NCBI RefSeq assembly: GCF_028476545.1
Contig: NW_026731650.1
Span: forward strand, 1-64,000
Reading direction: 5' to 3'
Source of the DNA: Physella acuta
Lineage: Eukaryota > Mollusca > Gastropoda > Physidae
Length of the DNA: 64,000 bases
The position numbers and the translations under genes are program-made. Shown in pieces: positions 1 to 11,296 of the stretch; the first letter of the stretch is position 1; every line of letters starts with the position of its first letter. Under the pieces are notes generated by a model, which saw only the letters and a program-made list of their open reading frames with translations, was not told where the DNA came from and did no database searches.

Positions 1-296
<296 letters not shown>

Positions 297-297
<1 letters not shown>

Positions 298-796
298 TAT
301 AAATACTAAAACCATACAGAATAAAAAAAAAAGTTTGTAAGATAGGAGTTGATATAAAATCGTTAACATTTTTAATAAATCATACGTAACAATTCCGTTT
401 ACTGTTTAAATCAATGAAAAAATTTAAAAACACATTTATTGGTTTTGCATTTCAGATGTTTTAAATAAATATGTTCGTGCCGATAGTCTTGACACATACT
501 AACGTTCTTGAAGATGTGTGAGAATATTTATTTCTCTGTACATTTATTCAGCTTCCTCCCTCCCCCCTTCCTCCCGCCTATATTTGCATTGAGTTTTTAA
601 CACGATCCATCAACAATGTGTGCATCTGTATAAGGTGCCTTTGGAAAATATTCTAGATCAACTGACAAGCAAGGGCCCTGCAGTTTCTTTTCCTGCTAGT
701 AATGACATAACAAAGATAAGCAAAATCGTATTCTATGGGGCACACTTTAGGTAAACAATAACCCAAAGTTAATAGGCCTCCCGTATAAAAAAGGAT
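297..796. other. no gene seen
   Basis: AT-rich DNA. I see no exon, element boundary or tandem repeat here. Confidence 0.5.
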
Positions 797-945
797 GGCT
801 GAATTTAGCCTGACAACTCAAGCAAAGACTACACTTCTGAGTAAAGATAGAATTTAGCCTGACAACTAAAGCAAAGACTACACTTCTGAGTTAAGATAGA
901 ATTTAGCCTGACAACTCAAGCAAAAACTACATTTGTGAGTTAAGT
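797..945. repeat. minisatellite, about 50 bp x 3
   Basis: Three copies of a unit starting GAATTTAGCCTGACAACT and ending near ACTTCTGAGTTAAGATA. The third copy is the most diverged. Confidence 0.85.
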
Positions 946-1079
946 CAGTTAAGATCGATCTGTAGGTGGTTGACGTTCTATATACAGCAGGGTTAACACA
1001 AACAGCAGATGTACATGCGCTTAAGTGGATAGACAATGTGGCAAAAAAGCGTCTCGCACATGCCTGGCGCTGAGCTAGG

Positions 1080-1355
1080 CGCCGATAAGTAAGCCAAGAA
1101 GTAGGCTGTACATATACTTGCGATAAGTAAGCCAAGAAGTAGGCTGTACATATACTTGCGATAAGTAAGCCAAGAAGTAGGCTGTACATATACTTGTGAT
1201 AAGTAAGCCAAGAAGTAGGCTGTACATATACTTGCGATAAGTAAGCCAAGAAGTAGGCTGTACATATACTTGCGATAAGTAAGCCAAGAAGTAGGCTGTA
1301 CATATACTTGCGATAAGTAAGCCAAGAAGTAGGCTGTACATATACTTGCGATGAG
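1080..1355. repeat. minisatellite, 38 bp x about 7
   Basis: Near-identical 38-bp units containing GTAGGCTGTACATATACTTG. The array creates long minus-strand open frames with periodic YVQPTSWLTY residues, which are repeat artefacts. Confidence 0.95.
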
Positions 1356-1864
1356 TTATTAAAAATGTGATATTTAGAATACGTAACATGACAGTTTTGA
1401 ATTCTTTGATTCATAGTTTCAGTTTGTGTTTGCTGTTGTTGTTGATTTTTTTGGGTGTGTTTTGTTAACTTGTTTAAAATGTTTTTTAATTATTCTCCGA
1501 AAAAGGCGCCGCTATCCAATGGTCGTAGGGAGAGCAGCCGCCATCCCTGCTCCCACCCCCCCCCCCCCCCCCTGCGTACGCTACTGCAGACCATGTAAAG
1601 TAGACTATGTTACCACCAATTATTTCTTTATCTAACCACTATTTAAATTAAAGTAATTAAAATTAAATTAAACCAAGCATTCTTGCCCGCATGAAAAACT
1701 CGGGGAAAAGAAGGGGGGGGGGGGGGGGGGGGAGAGTTTTTTCTGACGATAAACTCTGGAGAAGGGGGGTACGTATTTTGTTTTTCTCATGCACGAAAAC
1801 GTTGAAAAACTTTTTTTGTCGAGTTGGTGGTTGGATACATTGCATGACGTTATTTATGGACGGA
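1356..1864. other. no gene seen; poly-C and poly-G tracts
   Basis: Contains a C run near 1555-1573 and a G run near 1712-1733. I see no complete gene. A carbonyl reductase exon remnant begins at its right edge. Confidence 0.5.
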
Positions 1865-1900
1865 GACAAGAAAGGCTGTCAAGATATTGTTGTCAATACT
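1865..1900 (+). pseudogene. carbonyl reductase exon-6 remnant
   Basis: This stretch encodes DKKGCQDIVVNT and is followed directly by a GTAGGT donor. It matches the end of exon 6 of the minus-strand carbonyl reductase gene (DKKGCQDIVVNA, also followed by GTAGGT) with only a few base differences. No matching upstream part of the exon is visible, and the sequence to its left is unrelated. It is therefore a fragment of a duplicated copy in opposite orientation to the intact gene. It is not in the right order with the exon-3, -7 and -8 remnants at 5.5-6.3 kb, so rearrangement or a separate duplication is needed. Confidence 0.7.
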
Positions 1901-2732
1901 GTAGGTGTCTATTTTAAAAACAAAAAATAACAATATATATTAAAATTCAAGTGATTATCTTTTAAATTATACGAGCCGACCCGCAGCGTATCATACGCAG
2001 CTATTTAGTTGTTTTATTTTCTGCTTTTCAGCAATTCATAGTTTTTGAATTCGACAGTACCAATCAGGGGCGGAACTACAGTGCCGCCAGGGGGGGGGGG
2101 GGGGCGTTTAGGGGCCCACAGCCGACCATAATCAATTTTTTTTTAGAGTTAAAAAAATATTTTGTTGCATTTTTTACTTGATGGTTGTTTTGTAAAAAGA
2201 ATACTGTAGCTGCGGTTGCATTATTTTTATTCTATAGACACCATCCCGAGTCCTCTTTCTCCTACAATCAAACACGCGCTGTTGTCGGCAAAATTCTTTT
2301 GAAAATAAATCCATCGCGTGAAAGATAGGCAAACGTTCAAACTACTTCTATGAATTATTTCCCTTTTTAAATTGTCAAATATGTGTGCTCTTAAGCACCT
2401 TTTAATAGATTTGCGCTTAACAAATTAAAAAGCAATTATTTCTCTTAATTATTATTTTTAAAAAATACATAATAAAGAATGACAAGCATAAAAAGAAAAT
2501 GTATTTAAAACTAATAATATAAATACAAAAAAAAACAACATGGAAATAAACATAACACGAGAAAGCGTTACACATACAAAGCTTTCATGCTTCATATTCT
2601 TTTGACAGACTTACCTTTGGGAAGCATTATAGCAAGCATATATTAAAACATGTGACGTGGTGTTGTGACTTATAAGCGCAGTGGCGGTACCACAGCCAAT
2701 GAGGTTTTACCGAGGCGTGGTTATTGCTAGTT

Positions 2733-4450
2733 TGTAATCTACGACAAACATTCAATGTCATCCTCTCAGACGACATTCGCAAAAATTGTCAGCGGCAGCA
2801 AAGGGGTTGAGCCCTCGGAAATTCCCTCTTGGGCGAGAGCCAGGGAGAGGAGCCACCCGGACTACGGTTCGGGTGGCTTAATGAAATCATGGGCCCAAAC
2901 CTTTTCAGTTATCAAGACGACAATTATCATCGACCAGTCTGATGAAATAGCTCCTGAGCTTTTCGACTCGCCTACAGTAATGCAAGTCACCATCAAATCA
3001 AGCAACCACCAGAACATCCCTGGTCACCTCTTGCGCAATATCATTAGCCCACACCAGATCCTGCTGCTCAACTATGGACGAGGGGATACCTGGTACTTCT
3101 CGTCCAACGAGTTTGATGCATCAGATCTGGACGGCACCACCAAAACACACGGTCCATACACCCTGAATTTCGACAGATACTACAAGGACAAAATCATCGG
3201 AACCCTTAGATGGATCCCGCCCGCTCTGAGCAACGAAACACTAATTAAGGCACTACAAACAATCAGCAAGTCTAAACCTACAGTAACCACAATCCCGCAC
3301 ACAAACAACCGCAAATTCACCATCCACAACGACAACACACAACACATCCCACACTACATCAAAATTACATACAAAGACACAACACGGAATATCCTCATTG
3401 CACTGCCAGGAAGACGCCAAGCCTGTCAGGTGTGCGGCTCGGACAGACACTGGACCAACCATTGCCAATTATCAACACTAGAAACAACACCCAATGTCCA
3501 CCTGTCAACAACACAGGAATCAGCACCAACTGCACCGCAGGCCCCAGAGCCGATGGAAGACCAAACAACCCTAAACATGAGTATAGCGGAAATACCAACC
3601 AGTCCCTCCAAACCATCAAACAAGCCTACAACCTCTACGAAAGACCAAACAATACTAAACATAACTACAATGGAAATACCAAACAGAAAACCAAACAGCC
3701 CGTCCAAACCGTCAAGCGAGCCAAAAACCTCTATTACAAGTAAAGCGAAACCACCAATCGTCAAATCAACCGCATCAATAGCCCTCAGCTCAGACCTTAA
3801 ATCATCATCCACGCTGACCCCAAACACGACTACAGCAAAGCCAATCCTTGCAATTAACAACCCTAGCTCAGAATCAGAAATGGACACCTGCACAATTCCA
3901 AAAAGGAAAAAGGAGGACAGTCCTACAGATGCAAAACAAACAACAAAAAGTCTAAAAACCGCAAAATTGAAACATAACACCACAAAATGCAGATTTTGCG
4001 CCTAGCAACACAAAACATCCACGAAAGCGGAAAAGCACAAAAATAAAGTACACACAGAGTTCTTACAGTGTTTGTGACGAGAAAATTATCCACACAGACA
4101 TAACCAAGCACTTTGAAGGAAAACATTACGACGTAACAATGTATAACTGCCGAGATTGCAGCGTAGCCCTCCCATTAGAGGGCATAACATGCAAAACCCC
4201 ACCCTTACTAGATCACTCATCACACAGCTTTGAAGGAAGATTAATTATTTGTTAACCCAGTACAATCTTAGACGTTTTGTATAATGAAAACTTAAAAATC
4301 ACATGCTTAATTAGAATCTGGTGAAAACTGAATGCAATATTATGTATTACATGTATATTTTAACAAGTAACCTATCCACACAGCTAGCTCCTGGCTTGAA
4401 GGGAGTGAACTGTGTGGAAGGAAATCTATTAAACCAAGGGGAAAAAAAAA
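2733..4450 (+). mobile_element. ORF1-only non-LTR retroposon nested in the hAT
   Basis: The insertion is flanked by a 14-bp direct repeat, GGTTATTGCTAGTT (2719-2732 and 4451-4464). It starts about 20 bp before an ORF1 start codon and ends in a short A-run (GGGG then nine A). These are hallmarks of target-primed retrotransposition. It carries an ORF1-like gene and a short 3' tail but no reverse transcriptase or endonuclease. That resembles half-LINEs such as mammalian HAL1, which would need another element's reverse transcriptase to move. The LINE clade is not identified. Confidence 0.75.
2755..4005 (+). CDS. LINE ORF1-like protein with CCHC zinc knuckle
   Basis: This 416-codon frame starts at the first ATG of the retroposon. 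A globular N-terminal half (about residues 1-220) is followed by a CCHC knuckle, CQVCGSDRHWTNHC (C-x2-C-x4-H-x4-C, near residues 223-236), and then a long Ser/Thr/Pro/Lys-rich tail. This layout suits an RNA-binding ORF1 or Gag-like protein of a non-LTR element. The frame ends in KCRFCA. A further Cys-rich stretch (YSVCDEKII, then NCRDCSVALP) continues in another frame to a stop near 4255, so the original ORF1 probably ended in a second zinc-binding module that has been lost through a frameshift. Family assignment is by layout only; I do not recognise the exact family. Confidence 0.65.
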   Translation: MSSSQTTFAKIVSGSKGVEPSEIPSWARARERSHPDYGSGGLMKSWAQTFSVIKTTIIIDQSDEIAPELFDSPTVMQVTIKSSNHQNIPGHLLRNIISPHQILLLNYGRGDTWYFSSNEFDASDLDGTTKTHGPYTLNFDRYYKDKIIGTLRWIPPALSNETLIKALQTISKSKPTVTTIPHTNNRKFTIHNDNTQHIPHYIKITYKDTTRNILIALPGRRQACQVCGSDRHWTNHCQLSTLETTPNVHLSTTQESAPTAPQAPEPMEDQTTLNMSIAEIPTSPSKPSNKPTTSTKDQTILNITTMEIPNRKPNSPSKPSSEPKTSITSKAKPPIVKSTASIALSSDLKSSSTLTPNTTTAKPILAINNPSSESEMDTCTIPKRKKEDSPTDAKQTTKSLKTAKLKHNTTKCRFCA

Positions 4451-4587
4451 GGTTATTGCTAGTTGAAAAAAAAAAAAGTTGTTGTGACTTATTTTAATTT
4501 TTTTTAAAAAAGTAAGTATTTTTATTTAAAAAAAAAAAACTCGCACGAGCCCGAAACGAGTAATCTGTGCTGGTATTTTCGTATTTT

Positions 4588-4589
<2 letters not shown>

Positions 4590-4633
<44 letters not shown>
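4590..4633. repeat. TA microsatellite inside hAT copy 1
   Basis: A pure TA run about 50 bp from the right end of the element. The same tract in copy 2 is interrupted by a satellite-bearing insert, so this locus represents the empty site. Confidence 0.9.
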
Positions 4634-4636
<3 letters not shown>

Positions 4637-4694
4637 CCCAAAAAATTTCTTTGCGGGGTGGCCCTTTTTTTCTAGTTCCGCCACTGGTACCAAT

Positions 4695-4784
4695 GCTGCC
4701 ACTGAAAATATTTGCTTTAAAACACTATCAGTAGGTCGTTAAGGACGATAACCCCCCCCCCCCCCTTTCCCCCAACCCTACACC

Positions 4785-4816
<32 letters not shown>

Positions 4817-5170
4817 TGAAAGCAGCCTCCTCTTAGTTACCTCCTCTAAGTTTAAAATCGTTTCAAACTAAATTATCTGCCCCTAATAGCCGTCACTAAA
4901 CCCGGCTCTACGATAGTAAACATTTAGCGTGAACCACAGCTCACCAGACCATGTGGGGGAGGTTGATTTATGCCTAGTGAAGAAGAGAGGGGACTGCAAG
5001 GCGCGCTTACAGCTTGTTTTCTAGGGTCTCCAAGAAGAGAATTATATATATAGATATTGCCATCTATACATACTACCCTATTAAAAGTATGTTTAGATTG
5101 GATTGGATTGAGATCAAAATAATTTATAAGCATTCTAATTACAATTTAGTTGAAGTAGATCTTGAATCCA
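4695..5170. other. no gene seen; long poly-C tracts
   Basis: Long C runs lie between about 4751 and 4817, including one of roughly 30 C. No coding signal is visible. Confidence 0.5.
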
Positions 5171-5297
5171 GAGGTTCGTCCGGGCATTTCTTCGGGGGGT
5201 CAGAGCCCCCACAAAGAAAGTCTACCGCCCCCGAACGAGATGGAATTTATATAGTAAACATACACTTTTGCTAGTGTTTGCCCCCCACCCCCCTCCA
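5171..5297. mobile_element. degraded MITE, GTTTCTTCC family
   Basis: It shares the family body seen at 54516-54720: CTTCGGGGGG, AAAGTCTACCGCCCCC, GAACGAGATGGAATTTATAT, and then a C-rich stretch. Both ends are eroded. Confidence 0.6.
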
Positions 5298-5499
5298 AAA
5301 ATGCAGTCAATAACTGATGTAAATTTGTAATAATTACAAAAACAGTATTGAGATATTTATCAGATAGGTTTTGTTCTTATGCTCTTAACAAAATACAGTT
5401 CAATAAATTTTGCAATTTTAATAGAAATTATTGTTTGTAATTACTAGTATAACCTCTAGAAAAAATAGTGTTGTTGAATGGTTGAAAAAATGCTTATGG

Positions 5500-6256
5500 A
5501 TCACCAATGCAGTTCTCTAATAACCATTACACTTACAGTGGTGGTAAAAAAAATGTATGATTTTTTGAAAGAAAAGCATAAAGCCTTGGACATTCTTGAA
5601 AACAATGCAGGTATTAAAAACAAGGTGATTTGATGTTTTTGTTTATCGCATAGTAGGTGATTTTCAATTGATTTTTTAAAATAGATTACTTGTTACAAGG
5701 ATAAATTGTTTAGATTGTATGTTATGTATAATCTGTTGTAGTTGTTTATATTTCTCGTACATCCACTTTATACTTTGCCTACCAGTTTTAAGTATAAAGT
5801 TATTTATATAAATTAATTTTTGAAAAAAATTATATTGATAAATTAATTGTTAAAACATTTAATATAAATTCCTTATAACAGAACTAGAAGAATAAAGTTA
5901 GATAATTCATTAACCATAAAATGTTTTTGCCAGCTGCTATTGGATACGCTGCCACTATGATTCAAGGGGCTATAAACCATTTTATATCATCAGCCCTTTT
6001 TGGTTTCTTTGGAAGAAAAATGTTTTTATGAACAAAACAGCAATAGAAACAAAACTATCAGACTCATTGTGATCAAATGTTTTATTTTCTTGAATCCCAT
6101 AATTTGTGTACATATATTCTCATTCATACTTAATGTGTAAACCTGTTATAATTTCTCAATGTCAAGGTCACTGAAACAGGTGAACTTAACTTCACTTGCC
6201 ATGGACTGTCAGGTTTGAAAAAGGAATTTAATGTTTTTTCATTGGAATGAAAATAA
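5500..6256 (+). pseudogene. carbonyl reductase pseudogene (exons 3, 7, 8)
   Basis: Remnants of a second carbonyl reductase copy, opposite in strand to the intact gene. At 5500-5624 an exon-3-like stretch reads DFLKEKHKALDILENNAG and ends at a GTGATT donor, as the intact exon 3 does. At 5934-5975 a CAG acceptor precedes AAIGYAATM, comparable to CSPGYVATDM of exon 7. At 6167-6256 a stretch starting GTCACTGAAACA and ending near GGAATGAAAATAA resembles exon 8 and its stop. Exons 4-6 are missing between them, and the NNAG motif survives as ENNAG. The exon-3 match is clear; the exon-7 and exon-8 matches are weak. Likely a dead inverted duplicate. Confidence 0.55.
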
Positions 6257-6829
6257 AAATTACAGATAAAACACAAATCTATGTTAGAGTTTTTAACTTT
6301 GCTTTGAATTATAAAGTCTGTCAGTGGTTTTTCAGGTGAGGGCAGATTTAATTAATTATTTTCTTTAACATGTCAGTCTTGCATTTTTAGAATTTTTTTT
6401 TTCTTGAACTAGTTGAAAATAAAATAAATAGCAGACATCACATTTATAAATGTATCCAATTTTTATTAATAATTGCTGTATTAATAAGAACTGGATTTTT
6501 GAATTGTGAGATCTTCATCAGATTTAGCAATATCTAAAATAGCTGAATTTTTCTCAACGTACCATGTTTGGTAGTTTTTGATAAATTTCTAAATACTGAA
6601 TATGATTTTAAAACGTGGTTGTCTACACACAAGAACCAATGTCTCCAATATGGCAGAATTAAAATTACTGATAAGTGTCTACCTTGTTGGTATTGTTTAG
6701 CAAATACTGAAGAAAAGTAATTGATGTACTTCTTTAAGTCAATCACAGCTGGTGAATACACAATTAAACTAGATGAAGTACTCCATATTAGATTTATGGT
6801 AGTATGACTTAGAGTTAAAATGCACCAAA
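6257..6829. other. AT-rich spacer, no gene seen
   Basis: Spacer between the decayed plus-strand copy and the 3' end of the intact minus-strand carbonyl reductase gene. No feature is supported. Confidence 0.5.
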
Positions 6830-6835
6830 TTTATT
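6830..6835 (-). promoter_or_regulatory. poly(A) signal of the carbonyl reductase gene
   Basis: AATAAA on the minus strand, about 110 bp after the stop codon at 6943-6945. It is the first canonical signal downstream. Confidence 0.5.
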
Positions 6836-6942
6836 CTTTTTTATGTGAAAGCAATATTTGTATACACAAAACAGTTTTGTCAAACCTGAAATAATTGTGT
6901 GCACTGCACAGAATATTAGTGTGAAGGTCTTTCAAGCTAGAA

Positions 6943-9900
6943 TTAAGCCTTCCATTCCAAAACTTGTTTTTCTCTAATAAAAAGTCCTCTGGGGCTGTCA
7001 ATGTTTGGAGGCAGAAGGGCGCAGTAGACGGGTGTTTCAGCACCTTTGTGAAAAATAAAAGAAAAAATTTAGATTGGGTTTGTTTTAAATCTCCGTTAAG
7101 TAAAAACTTAATCCATTTTTTTATCTTACAACCAGGCAATAATTGCTGGCTAATGGATAAGTTTTGTTGTTTTATCTCAGTTGTTAAGTAATTACTTCAT
7201 CCTTATTTTTAGGACCAGACAATAATTGCTAGTCACTAAATAAATGTTTATGTTCAGACAGAAGATTACCCTCATCAATGGTCAGATTTCCTTTTTGGCT
7301 GGACATATCAGTGGCAACATAGCCTGGACTGCACTGAAACACAAAAGTGTGTAAATAGTTAATTGAAATTTACAGGCCTCAACACACAAACTAAAACACA
7401 AAAGTGTGTAAATAGTCAACAGAAGAGTACTGGCCTCAACGCCAATTGAAAATAACTAGTGACCTTTTGGCTGGAATTATAATATTTTAAGACAAACCCA
7501 TGCTTTCTATTTTAGCCCAAAATAAATAATTACTTTTTTTCTTAAAATTTACCTTGCTGAATTATTTTTACAAGCACAATAAGAAAATTTTCTACAAAAA
7601 GTTAATTTTTTTTTAATGTTCTTAGCAAATAGGTCAATGTTTACTACTAACACATATTTTTGAAACATTGAAACCTACTGCATTGACAACAATATCTTGA
7701 CATCCTTTCTTGTCCAGTTCTCTCTGTTGAATCATTGACATGACAGTGACACCGACCTTTGACATGCCATAAGCCGAGTCAGCAAAACCTGCCTGAAGAT
7801 GTGTGTTGTCCTGAGCCGCCCTAATGGTAACAGAAATCAGCTGTATATCACACAGGTCTAGCTAAATACTATACTCGTGGGGAGGAGTGTCACAAAACAG
7901 GAAAGGGGACAGTAGTGGCCATCCTAGGGGGTAACTACAAGATGTCATTTTTCAACTGAGAAAACCTGCATTTCCCTTTTAACTCTTGTCATAGTCATTA
8001 TGAATATGCATAGGTTGACCATTAGAGTTATAAATTTTTATGAGTATACTTCAGCCATATATAGAGAGGCACTAAATTATCACACCAGGTGTCACCCAGC
8101 CAAGTGATGTCGCTGACCATTTGATTATTTTTCTCTAACTTCAGAGTGCAAAAAATAATTGTTTTTTGCTTTTTTTAACAACTTTTTAATATACATATCA
8201 TGAAACTTAATTTTCTATTGATCTAGAATTCCTGACAAAAAATTAAATTTTGAGCAGTGTAAATATTTAACAGCTTCCCTACAGGTAGGAAGTTGTCAAA
8301 GCACAAAAATACTTTATAAAAATAATTCTGAAAGTATGAATAACAATTTTAAAATTTGCAAATGATTTCATTTACATCATGGTTAGTTTTAAAGGCAGTA
8401 AATTATTATTTTGAAATTTCTAAGAAGAAATTAAACATGTTACAGCTTATTATAAATGTCCCTACTTAATGGGAGACAATTTAACATACTATAAGAATGA
8501 ATTTGAACAGGGAGCAAGGATAAATTAGAATAAGAACTTTGATCTACATGTTTTGGTGTTGTTTCCTTACTGAACAAATTGTTTGATGATAGAGGTCAGC
8601 TCATCCATAGTGATGTTAGGGTCAGTAAATCTTGCCTTGTACTCATCTGAACACTTGGATAATGCCATCACTGATGTTAAGCTAGACACATTTACTACCC
8701 TGAAACAAATAGAAAAAAAATTTGAAAACACTGAATGAAAAGTTGAAATTGATGGGAAATTATAAGAAAATACAAAATAGTTTTTTGTATGAGGAGAATT
8801 ACTGACCGAGCATGTGGTCGAAGCAAAGGGAAGAGAACCTGGCAAACATTTAATGTGTTGAAGAAGTTTGTCTTTGTTGTAACATCGGCTTGTTCAGAAA
8901 ATGGAGCTGTTGATGCTTGCTGTGAATGAGACAATCAATTATTATTTTATTTAGTGAAACCAATAGCTAAGAGACGCTTTTTGTAAAATTAACTGCTAGA
9001 CTATGCTGTATCACATAAATACTTTTGTACTGCTGAACTGTACTATATCACATACATACTGCTGGACTATACACTCAGAATATCATGATAAATAGCTTTT
9101 TATCCTGATAGTGGGTGTCATGGTAGCAGTAATAGAAGAATTAGGCTTCAATTTAATGCGCTTCCTTAGTTATTATTTTACCAAATCACATTTATGAGAT
9201 GAAAGGTTTAACAAACTTGTTCAGTTAGAACAAGCAAACATTTTATCACATTTAATTTTTTCAAAGGTTATGTTATATAAAATGTGTGTACATGTGATAA
9301 TTTAATACATTTGTAATTTCTAATAAAGGAAATAATTTTGCAATAAACCAAAAGAAAATCACCTTGTATGCAATGCCAGCATTGTTTACAAGAATGTCCA
9401 GACCTCCATAGTTTTCTTTCAGAAAGTCACAAATTCTTACAACACTGTTATGGTCATCTATGTCCAGCTGGTGGAATTTAGGATGCAGATTTTCTTTCTC
9501 CAAATCTGAAACTGCCGTGGTACCACGCTCTACATCACGAGCTGAAGAAAAAAGCAGTTAAATTTATTTCAAATATTTTCTTTTTAAAGCAACAAACTTT
9601 TATTTAATGAAAATTTGTTGACAAACTTTATAATTTAGATATATAAGTAAACTGAAAACATTTACTATTTTTATATTTATAGGTAATATGTAAATTATTT
9701 TAAATTTTTATACCTGTAAGCAAAACATCGCCATCAAAATTCTTGCACAATGCTCTGACAATACCAAAACCAATACCTTTATTTGAACCAGTAACCTAGA
9801 AGTATTAAAATAAAAATTAAACAAACATAATAGAGAGATCTATTGCTGATGTATTAGTTTATTTAAGTTTATTACTTTAATTAGGTTTAATGATTCAATT

Positions 9901-10339
9901 TAATTTAATTAGGCCTTATGATTTATCATTTGGGTTTAATGAAAGTTGTGAAACTGTGAACTGAAAGCGACCAAAAAAATAATACAATATTAAATAATAT
10001 TTATTACAAATGATAGGCCTAATAATATTAATAATAGGCCTATTCAACAAACTATATTACTATTTATATTATTATTATATATTAGGCCCTAGGCCTAATT
10101 ACTACTAAATTTAAATACTAAATCATTAAAATTAGGGCCTAAGTATCAAACAAGCTTAACTAAGTAACATACTATGATAGTATCATGATAGCTACTTTAG
10201 GTAACTTTGGTATGGCCTACTAAGTAGTAAATTACTAGATCTAGATCTATCTAGAGTCTACATTTTATATACTAATACTAGGATTAGGATTAATAAAATA
10301 TATATATTTTTTTTTTACCAGTGCCACACGCTTAGACAT
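6943..10339 (-). CDS. CBR1: carbonyl reductase [NADPH] 1-like, eight exons
   Basis: Short-chain dehydrogenase/reductase, expected to reduce ketones, quinones and aldehydes with NADPH in the cytosol. Coding exons in transcript order: 10319-10339, 9714-9795, 9363-9541, 8807-8919, 8571-8699, 7679-7820, 7270-7333, 6943-7043. All introns are GT-AG, and the phases join to 831 nt, or 276 residues (human CBR1 is 277). Motifs: TGSNKGIG cofactor loop (residues 9-16), HQLDIDD, NNAG (87-90), VVNVSS with catalytic Ser138, Y192-x3-K196, SPGYVATDM, GAETPVY, and a C-terminal VLEW close to that of CBR1. The start MSKRVALVTG fits the family. No transmembrane segment or signal peptide is seen. Exon 1 codes for only seven residues. 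It looks intact and functional. Confidence 0.95.
7338..7440. repeat. short intronic direct duplication
   Basis: Two copies of a stretch containing AACACAAAAGTGTGTAAATAGT followed by GGCCTCAAC, in intron 6 of the carbonyl reductase gene just upstream of the exon 7 acceptor. Confidence 0.6.
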
Positions 10340-10480
10340 ATTAATTTTAAATTGTAAATGAATGTAGGCCTATACACTTGTTTACAATGTGTTAAAATTT
10401 TAAATAACTAGACTGAGAGTAAGAGCAAGTGAGCCGATTGTAGTTTCAGTTTCTAGATCTAGATCTAAGTACTACTAACG
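10200..10480. promoter_or_regulatory. 5' region of carbonyl reductase with palindromic words
   Basis: Clusters of AGATCTAGATCT-type and TAGGCCTA-type palindromes surround the start codon at 10339, and TAGGCCT words continue leftward into intron 1 (10010-10140). No TATA box is seen. The same words cluster around the proposed CPES 5' exon at 21 kb. A promoter role is inference. Confidence 0.35.
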
Positions 10481-10660
10481 TAGGCATACTTTGTCCCATA
10501 TTTAAATTAATTGTTTTTTGCGTTTATGTAAAAAGGCGAAATGAAAATAATGTGCTGTGACACACTTTCAAACGGTGTCTTTTAAACTGTGTTGTATTAA
10601 AAATAATACCTTTTATAAAATAATGTTTAAACATCTTTAATAACAGCTGAATAATCCAAA

Positions 10661-10866
10661 CATGACGCCAACCATCGGGTATGACACCAACCATGGAGTA
10701 AGACGCCAGCCAACCCTGGGTTGTGATACCAACCCTGGGGTGTAACGCCAGCCCTAGTGTTAAGACACCAACGAATGTGTAAGACGCCAACCCAGGGGAA
10801 AGACGCCAAACTTGGTGTAAGAACCAACCCTGGGGTAAGACACCAAACCTTTTGTAAAACGCCAAC
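10661..10866. repeat. degenerate minisatellite, about 20 bp unit
   Basis: Imperfect copies of GACGCCAACCCTGGGGTAA. Overlapping open frames here are repeat shadows. Confidence 0.8.
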
Positions 10867-10920
10867 ACTTTTATATACTGTGCCACATTTATATAATGTG
10901 ATAACGTGTCTCATTTATAT

Positions 10921-11044
10921 CAAGTGTTTCTCCGGGGGGGGGGGGGGGAGGCACTGTTAAAAGTATATATTTTCTATATAAATTCCATTTCGTTTGGGAG
11001 GTAGACATTCTGGGGGGGGGGGGGTGGCGCCTGGAAGAAACTCT
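10921..11044. mobile_element. MITE, GTTTCTTCC family
   Basis: It begins near AAGTGTTTCTCC and ends CTGGAAGAAACTCTG, with the family core AAAGTATATATTTTCTATAT and G-rich blocks. No clear target duplication. Confidence 0.65.
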
Positions 11045-11296
11045 GTTTAAATCCAGGTGTCACAATTATATACTGTCATTTTGATCTGTGTGTCACATTG
11101 ATACACCACTGACAACTCAATTATCTCCCCTTATCAGACGATGTTTAGCGGTCAATGATTGGCTGCAGGCTGTAGAAATAAGCTGTTCCTTCAATTGAAT
11201 CTCGCCTCAAGATAAAGTGTCGTCTCACAAATTTTCACAAAGTTCGATAAATATTGAACAGCGTAATGTGTGGACTATGTAACAACAAAAAAATTC
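11045..11296. other. no gene seen
   Basis: Ordinary spacer between a MITE and a minisatellite. Confidence 0.4.

Larger units (their letters stand above)
2065..4686. mobile_element. non-autonomous hAT-type element, copy 1
   Basis: The element starts CAGGGGCGGAACTA and ends TAGTTCCGCCACTG, an inverted terminal repeat of about 14 bp. It is flanked by a perfect 8-bp target duplication, GTACCAAT (2057-2064 and 4687-4694), which is typical of the hAT superfamily. No transposase is seen. The interior holds a TA microsatellite and a nested retroposon (2733-4450). The left arm and right tip match the second copy at 56438-63968, which shows that this is a repeat family. Confidence 0.88.

Noticed and set aside
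878-1414. 178-codon minus-strand ORF with periodic YVQPTSWLTY
   Set aside because: It is the translation of a 38-bp minisatellite; all frames are open for the same reason.
2755-4005. Host gene of unknown function
   Set aside because: Target duplications, a terminal A-run and a CCHC knuckle show it belongs to a retroposon.
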